DNA of 19,609 nucleotides from Entrophospora sp. SA101. Taxonomy: Eukaryota > Glomeromycota > Glomeromycetes > Entrophosporales > Entrophosporaceae. The notes under the pieces are model-generated. The model searched no databases. It saw only the letters and a list, made by a program, of their open reading frames with translations, and had not been told where the DNA came from. Position numbers and translations under genes: made by a program. Each line of letters opens with the position of its first letter. The first letter of the stretch is position 1. The stretch lies in contig CAUDNR010002313.1 of the NCBI GenBank assembly GCA_958430865.1, forward strand, positions 1 through 19,609, given 5' to 3'. Below, in pieces: positions 18,445-19,609 of this stretch.

Positions 18445-19214
18445 ATAGGGTTGTTGATGAGTAGGTGTGCCACCAACAAAATAGCAACCCAGGACTCAAA
18501 ACCTTGAATTCAGGGAAATTCCAAAACAGTAACCCAGGTTGCAACTTCTTGAGTTAAAGAATTTTGAATCAGTTGCAGACACCAACTTTATTCTAGTGAG
18601 AGAGGTATGACACAAATGCTGTTTCTCATTAGTGATCAATACAGTCAAGCTTGGTCTGAAGGGAAGATAAAGAGGAGTTTCATCCAAAGCCTTTTAATAT
18701 GTACTGTATAGAGCCTCGCCTGTGGAAAAAGATTCTTAGATATTAGGCATGTGAAAGCACCTTTAATGCATGTTGGCTTAATTAGATCTGACATCTGTGA
18801 TCAATATTATATTTATTATCTATTCTTGTGAGCCCCAGAGATCTGGGTAGACACACATTATTAAAAGTTTCATTTTTGCATGGATTTGTTATTATTTATT
18901 ACCTGATTAATGCAATTATTTATTATGTCAATGATAATATCAGACAATTTAACAACTGTCATGACCATCATGAATATTTAGTATATGGAGGCATTCACAT
19001 GCAAGGAAAGGATTAAATAGCTAAGTTATGTTAATTTGTTTTGTTTTATTAAAGCTATACAATTAATTATATTTAAACTATATAGCAATTGTATCAAAAA
19101 AAGTAATTTAAATAATTTTTTTGAATATATATAATAATAACAATAATAATGGTGAAAATGACCATTTTATTATTGTGAATTGTTGTTCTTAATAGGCAAT
19201 GATTTGGCAGTGGT
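18445..19214. other. Non-coding, repeat-derived stretch
   Basis: No gene is supported. A short repeated string, AAAATAGCAACCCAGG near 18478 and AAAACAGTAACCCAGG near 18521, suggests old repeat DNA. GGACTCAAAACCTT near 18492 is a weak minus-strand B-box-like string. The rest is AT-rich. Confidence 0.4.
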
Positions 19215-19524
19215 TTATTCCAGCCAAGCATACTCCTTAGCCATCAATTGATCAACCATAAATGCCTCTTTTGAAAGAGAGCTAATTTTGAGATCCTCCC
19301 ATATTATCTTGTTAAAGAAATAAGACCTATATTTTATAAAATGAATTAAATAAAACGCATAAAATGAATAATTCAAATAAAATTAATAAAATGATAAATT
19401 TTTTAATTCAAATTAAATATTATGAATAATTCTAATAAGAAATTGTGTTAAGAATATTAACCCTAGCCTGCAGGATTCCTTCCATTTCCTTCACCCATTG
19501 ACAAGGTTTGTAAACGTTCAATGT
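19215..19524 (-). pseudogene. Two-exon C-terminal remnant of an unrecognised gene
   Basis: On the minus strand 19524-19462 is open and reads CQWVKEMEGILQAR. A GTTAAT donor at 19461 and an AACAAG acceptor at 19308 define a 154-base intron. The next exon (19307-19215) continues in phase 0 with IIWEDLKISSLSKEAFMVDQ to AYAWLE-like KEYAWLE and a TAA. The two helical, Glu/Lys-rich pieces join cleanly, which supports real ancestry. Upstream of 19524 the frame meets a TAA with no visible acceptor, so the 5' part is lost or uses a frame I cannot see before the window ends. The protein family is not recognised. Confidence 0.35.
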
Positions 19525-19609
19525 TTAAAAGTGAAATAAGTAATTTAATTATTGTAAAATTACAAAGTTATCTTTTATTCACTTAAATTCATGTCCTTTT
19601 TATAAGAAT

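Noticed and set aside
1..19609. CRISPR arrays, bacterial operons or phage genes
   Set aside because: There are no regularly spaced repeats and no bacterial-type genes; the spliced genes are clearly eukaryotic.

Overview
The window looks like nuclear DNA of a fungus, most likely an arbuscular mycorrhizal fungus of the Rhizophagus/Glomus type. The DNA is very AT-rich. Genes are split by many short GT-AG introns. The recognisable debris (kelch, F-box/LRR-like, DIRWPN-type kinase, decayed DNA transposons) is of the kinds expanded in those genomes. The organism is inferred from sequence style and family resemblance; no database was searched.

Layout. Positions 1-3243 hold remnants only: a C-terminal tail resembling hAT-derived proteins, a foldback MITE, an unrecognised 144-codon open frame and a kelch-like fragment. 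At 3244-5287 (+) is an intact ten-exon gene for a 397-residue RMD1/DUF155 protein. Convergent with it, at 5534-7078 (-), is an intact eight-exon gene for a 286-residue TXNL1-type protein (thioredoxin plus PITH domain). Beyond these lie a decayed transposon-type pseudogene (7690-8390, -), a broken kinase C-lobe (8825-9172, -) and the left part of a pogo/Tigger-like DNA transposon (from 9389).

The dominant structure is a direct duplication. Positions 4042-10014 recur at 10265-16237 with a constant offset of 6223 bases and no difference in the stretches I compared. The two 5973-base copies are separated by 250 bases found in neither copy, which read as an open fragment of an F-box/LRR-like protein. 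The left breakpoint is 15 bases inside intron 3 of the RMD1 gene. The second RMD1 copy therefore lacks exons 1-3, while TXNL1 is complete in both copies. The right breakpoint is inside the transposon, at the edge of a degenerate minisatellite. Only the right-hand transposon copy is full length (15612-16829): perfect 28-base terminal inverted repeats, TA on both sides and seven GGGATATAA motifs near its ends.

From 16830 to the end there is mostly non-coding repeat-derived DNA: a possible small kinase-associated exon, a 33-base direct repeat, a tRNA-like SINE head with two copies of a 120-base tail, and a two-exon remnant of an unrecognised minus-strand gene at the right edge. The working genes of the window are RMD1 and TXNL1 (two copies). 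Nothing shows that they work together; they are convergent housekeeping-type neighbours.
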